From Aurantibacter_A sp039941195 (lineage in GTDB: Bacteria > Bacteroidota > Bacteroidia > Flavobacteriales > Flavobacteriaceae): DNA of 64,000 nucleotides. Under the pieces are notes generated by a model. It was not told the origin of the DNA. It did no database searches and was given only the letters and a program-made list of their open reading frames with translations. The stretch lies in assembly GCF_039941195.1 (NCBI RefSeq), contig NZ_JBDVFA010000103.1:1-64000 (forward strand), given 5' to 3'. The translations under genes were made by a program, and so were the position numbers. Below, piece after piece: positions 42,241 to 51,746 of this stretch (within the stretch, counting starts at the first letter, position 1; each line of letters starts with the position of its first letter).

Positions 42241-42834
42241 ATGCAACACTTAATTTTTTTCATATTAATGTCTATGACAATTACCGCACAACACGAAATT
42301 CCGGAAAGTATTAATGAAGAAACAAACATAGCGTTGTCTTATTATCCTGAATTAGAACAGACAGCCATTCAATTTAAATTTAAAAAGAAGATTAAAAAAT
42401 CTACCATGCAAGCGCAACCGCTTTTTAAAACCCTCTTTTCAAAAAAAAGATATTATGTAATTCTAATAAGTGAAAAGTTTACGATTGGTGACACTTCCTA
42501 TTTAACGAAAGATATTCCAAAAGATATTTTAATTGGATGGATTGGCCATGAACTCGGTCATATAATGGATTATCAAAATAAAAGTGCTTTCGGATTAATT
42601 TGGTTCGGTATTAAATACGTATTCTCTAAAAATCATATTAAAACTGCGGAGCGTGCCGCAGATACCTATGCAGTAAATAGTGGAATGGAAAATTATATTT
42701 TGAAAACGAAGAATTTCATATTAAAACAAGCAGGTATTCCGGAGAAATATAGAAATAGAATTAAAACTTTGTATTTATCTCCCGAAGAAATTATGCAGTT
42801 AATTGAAGAACGCGATTTAAATAAAGTGTTATAA
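42241..42834 (+). CDS. Putative exported HExxH metallopeptidase
   Basis: 197 residues with a short signal-like N-terminus (about 1-17). The zinc motif is GHELGHIMDYQ (HExxH at about residues 103-107), followed by a possible third-ligand segment, AERAADTYAV. The spacing is like M48-type gluzincins, but the protein is short and lacks the usual membrane segments. It may hydrolyse or bind peptides, or be an inactive relative. It is divergent from the ArsC-like pair and ends 3 bp from the convergent GH3 gene. Confidence 0.7.
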   Translation: MQHLIFFILMSMTITAQHEIPESINEETNIALSYYPELEQTAIQFKFKKKIKKSTMQAQPLFKTLFSKKRYYVILISEKFTIGDTSYLTKDIPKDILIGWIGHELGHIMDYQNKSAFGLIWFGIKYVFSKNHIKTAERAADTYAVNSGMENYILKTKNFILKQAGIPEKYRNRIKTLYLSPEEIMQLIEERDLNKVL

Positions 42835-42837
42835 AGA

Positions 42838-44364
42838 CTATGCTTGTTTTTTTACAAAATTCTCCCATGTTTCAAATTTATCTTGACCCATTACACGTTC
42901 CATTTTAACTTGTCCACCTTTTTTCTTGTTCTCACCACTCCATTCATGAAAAACCGATTGATTAACTATCGTTACTTTTACTCCTTGTAAAGCTTTTGAG
43001 CGAGCGACTTTATAATTTTTATTTGCAGCTTTTAAAAATTCATCCAATGCGGTAGCTATTTCTTTTGAATCTATTGTAGTGTCTGAACCTAAATACCACG
43101 AATGATAAAAACCATCTTCATATTTTTTTGCACACAATGTATATTCCGGTATTTGAACATCATATTTTTCTTCTACTTCCGAAACTGCCTTGTCTAGCTT
43201 ATTTACAGATAGCTGTGAGCCCACTGTGTTTAAAAAGAATTTTGTTCTACCAGTAATTTTTATTTCTGCTTTTTCTACATCAGTAAATTCAATGGTATCT
43301 CCAATTAAATAACGCCATGTACCAGAAACTGTACTCATAATAAGTACATAATCTTGGTCCAATATTACTTCTTCTAAGGTTAAGGCTTTTGCATTTTGTT
43401 TGATGGATCCATCTTCATTAATGATTTCTGCAGTAAAAGGAACGAATTCAAAATAAATACCATTATCTGTAACAAGCTTCATTGCATCTGTTTCTGGTCT
43501 ACTTTGAAAAGCGATAAAACCTTCTGAAGCTAGATATGTATCTATAACAGTTATTGTTCTACCCAGTAAGGCATTAAAACTTTTTTCGTAAGGGCCAAAT
43601 GCAACACCGCCTGAAGTATATACTTCAAGGTTGGGCCAAATGTCATGAATGTTATTTAAATTATGTGCTGAGATTACTTCTTCTAACATCAATTCAATCC
43701 ATGAAGGTATTCCGCTTAATGCTCCGATATCCCAATTAGGTGCTTCTTCAACTATTTTTTTTACTCGTTGATCCCAATCGTCAATTTCAGCAATTTCTTG
43801 TCCCGGTTTATAATAACCTCTAAACCACGAAGGAATATTACTCGCACTTATACCGCTAATTTCACCTTCTACATGATTCTTTTTCTCAGTTAAATCTGTA
43901 GAGCTACCTAACATTAGAATTCCTTTTTCAAAAAACTCAGTAGGAAGGTCAAAATTATTGAGTGCTAACACTTGTTGAATGCCAGCATTTTTAATGGCAG
44001 AAATCATATCCTGTGTCACTGGTATACGTTTACTCGTTTTGCCTGTAGTTCCTGAACTTAGCGCATAATGGTCAGCGCTACCAGGCCATGTAATATCAGC
44101 TTGGTTGCTTTTGTATTGTTGTTGCCACCATTTATCATGAATGCTCTTATAATCGAAATAGGGAATCTGTTCAGCAAAAGATTTCTGAATATTATCAGCC
44201 TTTAGAATTTCATTGAAATTATATGCTTGACCAAATTTTGTTGTAACTGCTTTCTCCAATAATTCTTTTAATACTTGTTTTTGTTCTTCAATAGGAGTGC
44301 TATCTGAAGTAATTTTATCAGCAGTGTGTATAAGTCCTTTAATTAATGATCCTAATATTGGCAT
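42838..44364 (-). CDS. GH3 family acyl-acid amido synthetase-like protein
   Basis: 508 residues of the GH3 auxin-responsive-promoter family, a branch of adenylate-forming enzymes. The P-loop-like region is DHYALSSGTTGKTSKRIPVT, followed by TVIDTYLASEGF and the C-terminal hinge KITGRTKFFLNTVGSQLS. Plant members conjugate amino acids to carboxylic hormones; bacterial members have no proven substrates. It is cytoplasmic. A strong terminator separates it from the upstream DJ-1/PfpI gene, so it probably has its own promoter. Confidence 0.88.
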   Translation of the reverse strand: MPILGSLIKGLIHTADKITSDSTPIEEQKQVLKELLEKAVTTKFGQAYNFNEILKADNIQKSFAEQIPYFDYKSIHDKWWQQQYKSNQADITWPGSADHYALSSGTTGKTSKRIPVTQDMISAIKNAGIQQVLALNNFDLPTEFFEKGILMLGSSTDLTEKKNHVEGEISGISASNIPSWFRGYYKPGQEIAEIDDWDQRVKKIVEEAPNWDIGALSGIPSWIELMLEEVISAHNLNNIHDIWPNLEVYTSGGVAFGPYEKSFNALLGRTITVIDTYLASEGFIAFQSRPETDAMKLVTDNGIYFEFVPFTAEIINEDGSIKQNAKALTLEEVILDQDYVLIMSTVSGTWRYLIGDTIEFTDVEKAEIKITGRTKFFLNTVGSQLSVNKLDKAVSEVEEKYDVQIPEYTLCAKKYEDGFYHSWYLGSDTTIDSKEIATALDEFLKAANKNYKVARSKALQGVKVTIVNQSVFHEWSGENKKKGGQVKMERVMGQDKFETWENFVKKQA

Positions 44365-44393
44365 AAACTCTATTGTTTTAGGTTGATTAAAAT

Positions 44394-44425
44394 AAAAGGA
44401 GTGGATTTATAATCCACTCCTTTTT
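44394..44425 (-). terminator. Intrinsic terminator downstream of the DJ-1/PfpI gene
   Basis: AAAAGGAGTGGATT (44394-44407) and AATCCACTCCTTTT (44411-44424) form a perfect 14-bp stem with a 3-nt loop (TAT). On the minus strand the A-run at the low-coordinate side gives a terminal T-run. It begins 13 bp after the DJ-1/PfpI stop and should stop transcription before the GH3 gene. Confidence 0.85.
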
Positions 44426-44437
44426 ATACTTAAATAA

Positions 44438-45001
44438 TTAGGCATTAACCACTTGGTCTTCGTGTTTACCCTCTTTAACTTCCTCAATTATTTTATTAAT
44501 AAAGGCGGGTAAGTCATTAGGATTTCTGCTGGTAACAAGACCTTGGTCTACTACAACTTCTTGGTCCACCCAATTTGCGCCAGCATTTATCACATCATCC
44601 TTAATGCTATGGTACGAAGTTACTTTTCTATTTTCAATTACTCTCGCACTTATTAATAACCAAGGAGCGTGACATATGGCACTTACTGGTTTTCCACTTT
44701 TAAAGAATTCGCGAATAAAATTTAATGCGTTTTCGTGGGTACGCAATAAATCAGGATTTGCTACTCCGCCTGGCAGTACTAGTGCATTGTAATCATTTTC
44801 ATTAATGTCGTTTACTAAATAGTCTACATCAATGGTTTCACCCCAATTATTGCCGTCCCAACTTTTAATTGGGCCTTGCTTTACAGAGATGACATCAACT
44901 CGTGCACCTTCATTTTTTAGTGCTTTCAGGGGTTCAAAAAGTTCTGATTTCTCGAATCCGTCTGTAGCTAAAATAGCTACTCTTTTATTTTCTAACTTCA
45001 T
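44438..45001 (-). CDS. DJ-1/PfpI-type glutamine-amidotransferase-like protein
   Basis: 187 residues matching PfpI/DJ-1 proteins. The nucleophile elbow is VSAICHAPWLL (Cys at about 111), preceded by NALVLPGGVANPDLLR and followed by VTSYHSIKDDVINAG. Relatives act as deglycases, chaperones or peptidases under stress; no single activity can be assigned. It is cytoplasmic. It is followed by a terminator and lies 167 bp from the aspartoacylase-like gene. Confidence 0.9.
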   Translation of the reverse strand: MKLENKRVAILATDGFEKSELFEPLKALKNEGARVDVISVKQGPIKSWDGNNWGETIDVDYLVNDINENDYNALVLPGGVANPDLLRTHENALNFIREFFKSGKPVSAICHAPWLLISARVIENRKVTSYHSIKDDVINAGANWVDQEVVVDQGLVTSRNPNDLPAFINKIIEEVKEGKHEDQVVNA

Positions 45002-45168
45002 TTGTGATGTTTTAAATTAAATGAGAATTGCTTTAACTCTCTGATGTAAAATTACTTATGAAGTTGTTAAAAGATGTGCTGTAATGCTACAAATGTGGAT
45101 GCATTTAAAAAACGATTGAAACACTGTAAAAGAAATAGATTTATGAAATTACTGGCGTTTTGGTTTGT

Positions 45169-46209
45169 TTATAAATGGGTGCTAATACACATAACAGTAT
45201 CGCCATCATTAATTGGGGGGGTGGCAAGTTTGTATAAGATAATACCAGAAGTATCTGCAATGTATTCGGCAATTACATTTCCAAATTCATCAGTAGTATA
45301 TCCTACCTTGTCACCTTTTTTTACTGAATCTCCTGCTTTGTATTTGCTATAAAAGATGCCATTCTCATTGGATCTAATATAGGTTTGATTATTTAATAAG
45401 GTAAAGTTAGTTTTCGGCAGTGTGGTTTTTTGATACATCTTCATTTCTTTAAGCATATTGTAAACACCATTTTTTATAGTGCTCACTGCTTCTTTTTGTA
45501 CATTGCCTAATTTGCCACACTCGATACTTAGCGCGGTTTTCCCATCTTGTACAGCTTGCTTAAAAACATATTTCGCGGCTTCATCATCGGCAATAGTATA
45601 AGGGTATGAAACAACATATTCAAAGCCGCTAATTTCAGATAGTTCTTGAGCCTTTTGTGTTTGCTTGGGTTTATTTTTATTATTGTAATAGCACACAAAT
45701 GGAATAAGGTCTTCGCAGGCATCGCCCCCATGAATATCTAAAAATACATCTGTTACTGGAATAATATTTTCAGAAATTAAGAAGGCTAATTTCTCGGTAA
45801 TGGTACCAGATGAATTACCAGGAAAAGCTCCATTCAAATTTACATTGTCTTGTGGATTCATAAAAGGCGTTCGCGTGTAAAATGAGCCAATATTTGCTAT
45901 GGGTATTATTAGTAATGTACCAGTTAAATTCTCCGGATTAATTTCTTGTAATAATTCTTGAGTGGCCATAATAGGCGGGTATTCAAATCCATGAACACCA
46001 GCTACTATGGTAAATACAGGACCGTCTTTTTTTCCTTTTATGATGGAAATTGGTAAATATCCTTTGTTTCCTAACTCATCTTCAACATCAATTCGAAGGT
46101 TTTCCTTAGAAGGTCTGATGTCGTTTTTAAATATTTCTTGAAAATTGTTTTGTGAGGTTCCTGAATAAATGGAAAACAACATTAAAAAAATTGTAAGATA
46201 TTTTGACAT
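45169..46209 (-). CDS. Succinylglutamate desuccinylase/aspartoacylase-family protein (exported)
   Basis: 346 residues with a signal peptide (about 1-19). The zinc site of the M14-like AstE/AspA fold is visible: GVHGFEYPPIMA (HxxE) and LDIHGGDACED (third His). A C-terminal beta-domain follows (about 265-346). The family removes acyl groups from amino acids or small amides; a periplasmic location suggests a scavenging role. It is followed on the strand by a gap and then the DJ-1 gene. Confidence 0.86.
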   Translation of the reverse strand: MSKYLTIFLMLFSIYSGTSQNNFQEIFKNDIRPSKENLRIDVEDELGNKGYLPISIIKGKKDGPVFTIVAGVHGFEYPPIMATQELLQEINPENLTGTLLIIPIANIGSFYTRTPFMNPQDNVNLNGAFPGNSSGTITEKLAFLISENIIPVTDVFLDIHGGDACEDLIPFVCYYNNKNKPKQTQKAQELSEISGFEYVVSYPYTIADDEAAKYVFKQAVQDGKTALSIECGKLGNVQKEAVSTIKNGVYNMLKEMKMYQKTTLPKTNFTLLNNQTYIRSNENGIFYSKYKAGDSVKKGDKVGYTTDEFGNVIAEYIADTSGIILYKLATPPINDGDTVMCISTHL

Positions 46210-46257
46210 AAAAATAGTTTTAACAGCTTGTTGGTATAGATTGTTTAGCCTGTAATT

Positions 46258-46740
46258 TTATTCTTGAAGCCTAAAAATATTCGAGATGTTTTTTGCATCA
46301 TCTGAATAGAAAACAACATCAATGGTTATATCCCATTCTGTATCCGATATTTTTTTGCCTTTTATTGTACCTTTTGGTGAGGTGTTTTTATTATCATCGC
46401 CAAAAAAGCAAAAACAATTTTCAGAATAAACAGCTTTAATAGCTTCAAGATCAGTTGTTGAATATTCAAATTCATTTAAATCGGGTTGAATTTCAAATCG
46501 AATTACTTCAGAATACTCATCATCTGCGATATCTTTCTCATCTTCTGCTTGAAACTCATACGTGAATACCAAATTATTACCATCTACCACGGAACTATAT
46601 TTCATATAACTTCCATCATAATTTTCTTCAATTATTAACTGAGCATTTTCTTGGAAGGTATACGTATATATTTCATCAGATGTTTTTGAACAAGAGAATA
46701 CCAAACTGGAAAGTAGTAATAGCGCAAAAGTACTCTTCAT
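46258..46740 (-). CDS. Hypothetical lipoprotein
   Basis: 160 residues with a lipobox (SSLVFSC, lipidated Cys at about 17). The mature part is acidic (many Asp/Glu) and predicted to be beta-rich. I recognise no domain. It is probably an outer-membrane- or periplasm-facing lipoprotein. It precedes the aspartoacylase-like gene by 48 bp on the same strand and may be co-transcribed with it. Confidence 0.75.
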   Translation of the reverse strand: MKSTFALLLLSSLVFSCSKTSDEIYTYTFQENAQLIIEENYDGSYMKYSSVVDGNNLVFTYEFQAEDEKDIADDEYSEVIRFEIQPDLNEFEYSTTDLEAIKAVYSENCFCFFGDDNKNTSPKGTIKGKKISDTEWDITIDVVFYSDDAKNISNIFRLQE

Positions 46741-46845
46741 TTAACCTAAATTTAATTTTGATTAAATATACAATGTACTATCTAAAAAATGTTATTGGTG
46801 TGTTATGTTTTAGTTGCGGACTATTTAGCAAGAATTAAATGAAAA

Positions 46846-47397
46846 TTAAATTGATTTTTCATAAGCCATATTAATCCATTTTTTTAATTCACTATCAATA
46901 TCAGTTACCGCAGACAATTTAACCCTATGCGTGCACATCGTACCAAAAGGACCCGAGTTTTCAAGTCTACTAGTTATAGGTGTATCTTTTAACTTAAAGC
47001 CCAAATCAATTCTAGATTTGGTCGCTGGTTTTATTAATATAAATTGTCTTTTACGAATAATACTAACACTACTTTTTTTTGGGGTTATTATTACATCAGA
47101 CCCCAATGTATTTACAAACTTTATTAGCTCTTCATAAATTGGTAGTAATTGCTCTTTTCCACTGTATTGTGCTTTTACTAAATCGTCTGTAGTGCTTTTT
47201 TCCTCTTTAGATAATGTTACAATCGTGTTAGCGAAACCATGAGTTACATTGAAGTCATTTTTTAAATATTTAACTCCATCGGAATGTTTCGCAAATGATT
47301 TTTCTTTCAGAATTTCTTTCCATTCGGCCAATGATTTGCCTGTTTTTTCAGGCATATTACTAATCATTGTTTGTAAAGCTTTATCCATAATTATCAT
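46846..47397 (-). CDS. DUF4287/DUF5655 two-domain protein
   Basis: 183 residues (the ATG three codons later, at 47388, is an equal alternative). The N-terminal DUF4287 part contains KTGKSLAEWKEILKEK and NDFNVTHGFANTIV. The C-terminal DUF5655 part is GSDVIITPKKSSVSIIRKRQ, followed by RIDLGFKLKD and ending near INMAYEKS. The pair is common in small cytoplasmic proteins of unknown function. No partner is evident. Confidence 0.83.
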   Translation of the reverse strand: MIIMDKALQTMISNMPEKTGKSLAEWKEILKEKSFAKHSDGVKYLKNDFNVTHGFANTIVTLSKEEKSTTDDLVKAQYSGKEQLLPIYEELIKFVNTLGSDVIITPKKSSVSIIRKRQFILIKPATKSRIDLGFKLKDTPITSRLENSGPFGTMCTHRVKLSAVTDIDSELKKWINMAYEKSI

Positions 47398-47541
47398 TTT
47401 ATAGGTTGCTAAATATAATTAACGGGGGAGGAGAAATACGAGCTTTCGTCAATCTATAAGAAAGCATTATTTACATCTTGTAAAGCCAAAAAATGTAAAA
47501 TAGCTCACTGGAACCATATTAAAAAGATTTAAAATTGCTAT

Positions 47542-48639
47542 TTACTGAACTTCAAAGAAATCTGCAAAATTTTGGTAATACACTTTTTGTAAAATCTCTT
47601 CAGATAAGCCTAATCCTTCTGATTTTTGACTGCGAATTTCAACTGAATCTGTTGTACTTAAATATTGCCAACGTAACGCATATTCTTCTTCTAAATAAGC
47701 ACGTTCTTCTTCAAGTTTTGTTGCATTTAATGAATCTTGTTGGATATGATTGCCAAAATCAGTACCAAACATAATGCGGTCTTGATACTTGCCAAAAAAG
47801 ACTCGCACTTTTTCTTCATCTTGTCCTACTAAATCACCAAATCGTGCTGCGGGTTCTACGTACAAATTATCGAATTTGTCCAAACGCTCCGCTATCATAT
47901 CAACATCATGAGACATACTTCCCATATGAGCACAAATTATTTTTAAATCGGGATTATTGGAAATCCAATTATCTCGTGCAGCAATTATAGTTTCGTAAGT
48001 CGGAATTTCGGAGTGTTTAAAGGCATGGTATTCGGGGTGCTCATTATAATATCCGTAATGCGGATTTTTTGGGTCGTCAAGCGGACGCCAAGCTTGAATA
48101 GGTTCGGCTATATGTGCCATAACTGCAATACCTTTCGCAGCTAAAAAATCAAAAATTGGTTGTAGTCGCTCATCATCTATTTGAATGAACTTACCACTAT
48201 TATCCTTCGTAATCATTCCAAAATTCTTCCAGACTTTTACCATTTTAGCCCCTTGTTCAATCTCTTTAAGCAAACGGGCAATTTCTTTTTCTGTAAATTC
48301 TGGGTCATCAATTCCAGCTCCTATTAGTGAGGAACATAACCAAAATAAATCGGGATATTTTTTTTGCAATGCCACATATTCATTCCAGCTTCTACCTACA
48401 CCTTCGGGAGTGTGATGTGCGACATCGACAAGCATTCCTTGCATGTTCCACTCTTCAAAGAAATCTGGTAAATAATCGCGATCAAATTCGAAATGTGTAT
48501 GTATATCCACTTTTTTAATACTTTGTTTATCCAATGAAACAATGGTGTTAATTTCTTCAGATTCCTTCGCAACTTTAGGCTTACAAGCAAATAAGGTTAA
48601 AATTACGAGGAATAATATAGTTGTATTTTTCATTTTCAA
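47542..48639 (-). CDS. Amidohydrolase-family lipoprotein
   Basis: 365 residues (or from the ATG at 48633). A lipobox (LTLFAC, Cys at about 19) is followed by a TIM-barrel metal-dependent hydrolase. Metal-binding motifs are KVDIHTHFEF (HxH), the barrel His in IAVMAHIAE, ICAHMGSMSHDVD and the terminal Asp in MFGTDFGNH. Family members decarboxylate or hydrolyse small organic acids and amides. The likely location is lipid-anchored in the periplasm. The substrate is unknown. Confidence 0.86.
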   Translation of the reverse strand: MKMKNTTILFLVILTLFACKPKVAKESEEINTIVSLDKQSIKKVDIHTHFEFDRDYLPDFFEEWNMQGMLVDVAHHTPEGVGRSWNEYVALQKKYPDLFWLCSSLIGAGIDDPEFTEKEIARLLKEIEQGAKMVKVWKNFGMITKDNSGKFIQIDDERLQPIFDFLAAKGIAVMAHIAEPIQAWRPLDDPKNPHYGYYNEHPEYHAFKHSEIPTYETIIAARDNWISNNPDLKIICAHMGSMSHDVDMIAERLDKFDNLYVEPAARFGDLVGQDEEKVRVFFGKYQDRIMFGTDFGNHIQQDSLNATKLEEERAYLEEEYALRWQYLSTTDSVEIRSQKSEGLGLSEEILQKVYYQNFADFFEVQ

Positions 48640-48701
48640 AACAATGACTAGTTACTTAGAATAAATTCTTAAAACTTATTGTACTTACCAAAATTCAACT
48701 G

Positions 48702-50765
48702 CTACTCTTCTTCGTCTATCGCTTCTTCAGCATCTCGAATCAATTGATTTTCCATTATGTTCAACTTTTTCAATTTGGCTTTCCAAGTCTCAATAGCTTC
48801 TTTATGGGTCTCAATATTTTTGATTACATTTTGCACTATCGGACTGTCTTCTGAAGCGTTCGAAAAGAATTGCATATTGTTCTCCAATTGGCGCAATTCA
48901 GTTTTACTTTCCGATATTTTTCGTCGAATAAAAGTGCGTTCTTTAGAAATTGCTGAATCATTATCAGCGTTCGCTAACTGTTTTATTTTGTTGCCATATT
49001 TTAAGAGCTCAGACTCTTGTCTACTAATGTCTAGTTTTTTAAAGAGTGCATCTAAAATGGTATTGAACTTTTGATTAATGTTCTTTCTTTTAAATGGTAC
49101 GCGACCATATGATTTCCACTCTTCAATAAAAGCTTTTATTTGTGCTAAGTCTGAATCTCTTTCGCCTGTTAGTTTAAAGGCTTTGAGCTTTTCTAAACAA
49201 GCTATTTTTTTATCAAGATTTACGGTCTCTTCTTTTCGCTCTGTGTTTTTTGAAGCATGTAGTCGGTCGAAATAATGATTACAGGCAGTTTTAAAATCTT
49301 TCCAAAGTTTATCGGAATACCTACGAGGTACGTGCCCTATTTTTTTCCATTCGCCTTGTATACGCTTCATCTCTTGGGTGGCCGTATCCCATTCTTCACT
49401 ATCTTTTAAGCTTACAGCAATATTTAATAGTTCCCTTTTTTTACTTAAGTTATCTTGCTGTTCCTTTTTTAAATTTTTATAAAAAGAATTTTTGTTTTTA
49501 TTAAAACCACGAACCGCCTCTTTAAATTCAGCCCAAGTTTTTTCATTTACTTTTTGCGGTACTTTACCAGCATTAAAAAAGGCGTCTCGTAGCGCATCAA
49601 TTTGTTTTATTTGCTGTTGCAGTACTTTATGATTGTTGGCAACGTTATGCGATACTTTAGCGATATCGGCAATTATCGCTTTTTTCTTTATTAAATTCTC
49701 CTCGTAAACTGCATCTAATTCTTTGTAGTAATCTTGGCGTCTTTGGTGCATTGCCTTAGTAGCATTACTAAAACGCTCCCATATTTCTTCGCGATGTTCT
49801 TTTGCAACAGGGCCAATCTCTTCTTTCCATAGCTTATGCAAAACCTGCAATTCACGAAATGCCTGACCTAAATCTTTTATTTCTACTAAGGATTCAGCGC
49901 GGGCTACCAGCTTTTGCTTTTCTTCTAAATTGTGTTTAAAATCAAGATCTCTTAATTCTCTATTTAGATGTAGAAAATCGTAAAATATTTCAATATGGTG
50001 GTGGTAAGTACGCCATACATCATTATAATGCGTTCGAGGTATTGGTCCTGCGTTGCTCCAATTTTGTTGTAACTCTCTAAAATTTTTATAGGTAGTATTT
50101 ATATCCTCTTCTACATTTATTAGCCCTTTAAGTTGCTCAATTATAGAAAGTCGATTTGCTAAGTTTTCTTTTAGGTTCTTTTCTAAGCTTTTGTGATAGC
50201 TATTGCGCTTTTCACGGTAATCTTGATAAACTTCGTTAAATTGACGCTTTGTTACAGAATTGTAGCGAAAATCTATTTCACTACCACCATTGCTAATAAA
50301 CTCTTCTTTTTTATGCTCTAAGAATTCTTGAAATTTTAAATCAAATTCATGTTTAATACCATCAACATGCTTTTTAATAGCTTGTACTTTTTCATTACGT
50401 ACTAATCGCTGTAATTCACCTACCAAATTCTCCATAGACATGGCATGGTAATCTAATTCAGGAATTTCATGTCGTTGTTGGTTGTCCGTATCTTCTGCAT
50501 CTTCTGCAACTGATTCGTCTATTTCCTCTAGTACATCGTCTGCGGATTCTTTCGTTGTAGCTTCGCTTTCAATCGCATCTGATTTCTCATCTGTAGCTTC
50601 GGCAACAGGTTCAACACTACTTTCTTCTGTAGTTTCAGCCGTTGAATTTTCAATAGGAGTAGCAGTTGTTTTTTCTTCAACAGCATCGTTTTGTTTTACT
50701 TCATTTTCTGCAGCAGCAGTTTCAGTAATTTTTTCTTCTTTATTTTCTTCGTTTGCTTCAAGCAT
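48702..50765 (-). CDS. DUF349-repeat coiled-coil protein
   Basis: 687 residues. The first 115 residues are an acidic, low-complexity Glu/Thr/Ala region. About five DUF349 repeats then follow (for example FREVQ-like FRELQQNWSNAGPIPRTHYN and MKRIQGEWKKIGHVPRRYSD). Each has the WxxxGxVPxxxxxxxWxxF spacing, and helical coiled coils lie between them. The protein is soluble. DUF349 proteins have no clear enzymatic role and resemble RNA-binding or structural scaffolds. It lies between the AroE and amidohydrolase genes. Confidence 0.88.
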   Translation of the reverse strand: MLEANEENKEEKITETAAAENEVKQNDAVEEKTTATPIENSTAETTEESSVEPVAEATDEKSDAIESEATTKESADDVLEEIDESVAEDAEDTDNQQRHEIPELDYHAMSMENLVGELQRLVRNEKVQAIKKHVDGIKHEFDLKFQEFLEHKKEEFISNGGSEIDFRYNSVTKRQFNEVYQDYREKRNSYHKSLEKNLKENLANRLSIIEQLKGLINVEEDINTTYKNFRELQQNWSNAGPIPRTHYNDVWRTYHHHIEIFYDFLHLNRELRDLDFKHNLEEKQKLVARAESLVEIKDLGQAFRELQVLHKLWKEEIGPVAKEHREEIWERFSNATKAMHQRRQDYYKELDAVYEENLIKKKAIIADIAKVSHNVANNHKVLQQQIKQIDALRDAFFNAGKVPQKVNEKTWAEFKEAVRGFNKNKNSFYKNLKKEQQDNLSKKRELLNIAVSLKDSEEWDTATQEMKRIQGEWKKIGHVPRRYSDKLWKDFKTACNHYFDRLHASKNTERKEETVNLDKKIACLEKLKAFKLTGERDSDLAQIKAFIEEWKSYGRVPFKRKNINQKFNTILDALFKKLDISRQESELLKYGNKIKQLANADNDSAISKERTFIRRKISESKTELRQLENNMQFFSNASEDSPIVQNVIKNIETHKEAIETWKAKLKKLNIMENQLIRDAEEAIDEEE

Positions 50766-50914
50766 TGCCCCCTATATCTATTTAACACTATAACGTTATT
50801 GTAAGATACTAACTCAATAGGTAACAACAAAAATTATACTCGCTCTTTTTAAAAACGAATTTTATAAATAATAAGTTGAACTAGTTTTTTATTGAAATAT
50901 ATAATGAAATTTCA

Positions 50915-51652
50915 TTAAGAATTCCAGATTTCCCAAGAGGCTTCTGCTTGTAATTCTAGCATTTTTAGTCCATTAATAATCGTAGCACCCTTATCTTCAC
51001 CAGCTTTTAGAAAAGCTGTTTTTTCAGGATTATAAATTAGATCATAGAGCAAATGGTCTTCACTTAAGTACTGATATAAAATAGCAGGTTTTTTTTCAAT
51101 ATCAGGATGCGTGCCTAAAGGTGTACAGTTAACAATTAGGGTATTATTTTGTATTATTTCTTTATCCAAATCATCATAACTTAATTGATCTTTTTTTGGT
51201 CGCCTAGACACAAATTGAAAATTAATTCCCAAGGATTTAAAAACATGAGCCACAGCTTTAGATGCACCACCTGTACCTAATATTAATGCACTTTTATGAT
51301 GTGATTTTAGCTGAGGTTGTATCGATTTTTGAAAACCAATTACATCCGTATTGTAACCTATGAGGTTTTTATTTGTAATTTTTATTGTATTAACAGCTCC
51401 AATTTGTAATGCTGTATCATTAATATTGTTTAAATATGGAATAATTTCTTGCTTGTATGGTATGGTAACATTAAAACCTTTTACTTCCGAATTATTTTCA
51501 AATAGTGCTGAAAATTCCTGAATAGATTGCAGATCGAAATTCTCATAGGAATAGTTTTCTAGATTTAATTTTTCAAATTTTTCTGCAAAATATCCTCTTG
51601 AAAAAGAATACGATATGTTTTTTCCAATGAGTCCGAATCTATTTTTTTTCAT
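50915..51652 (-). CDS. aroE: Shikimate dehydrogenase
   Basis: 245 residues, somewhat short but complete. The enzyme reduces 3-dehydroshikimate to shikimate with NADPH in aromatic amino-acid synthesis. The substrate pocket shows NVTIPYKQEI (catalytic Lys67) and GYNTDVIGF (Asp103). The cofactor loop is LGTGGASKAV, and the C-terminal GLKMLELQAEASWEIW fits the family. It is last in a same-strand run with the DUF368 and TPR genes, 94 bp from the nearest. Confidence 0.92.
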   Translation of the reverse strand: MKKNRFGLIGKNISYSFSRGYFAEKFEKLNLENYSYENFDLQSIQEFSALFENNSEVKGFNVTIPYKQEIIPYLNNINDTALQIGAVNTIKITNKNLIGYNTDVIGFQKSIQPQLKSHHKSALILGTGGASKAVAHVFKSLGINFQFVSRRPKKDQLSYDDLDKEIIQNNTLIVNCTPLGTHPDIEKKPAILYQYLSEDHLLYDLIYNPEKTAFLKAGEDKGATIINGLKMLELQAEASWEIWNS

Positions 51653-51746
51653 TTATTTTTTTGAAGTTTTTCACCTACACCAATTGAGTGCTATTGTATT
51701 TTTTTTCTTAGTCGAATTGTTTTAATCAACCTAAATAGTATCATTT

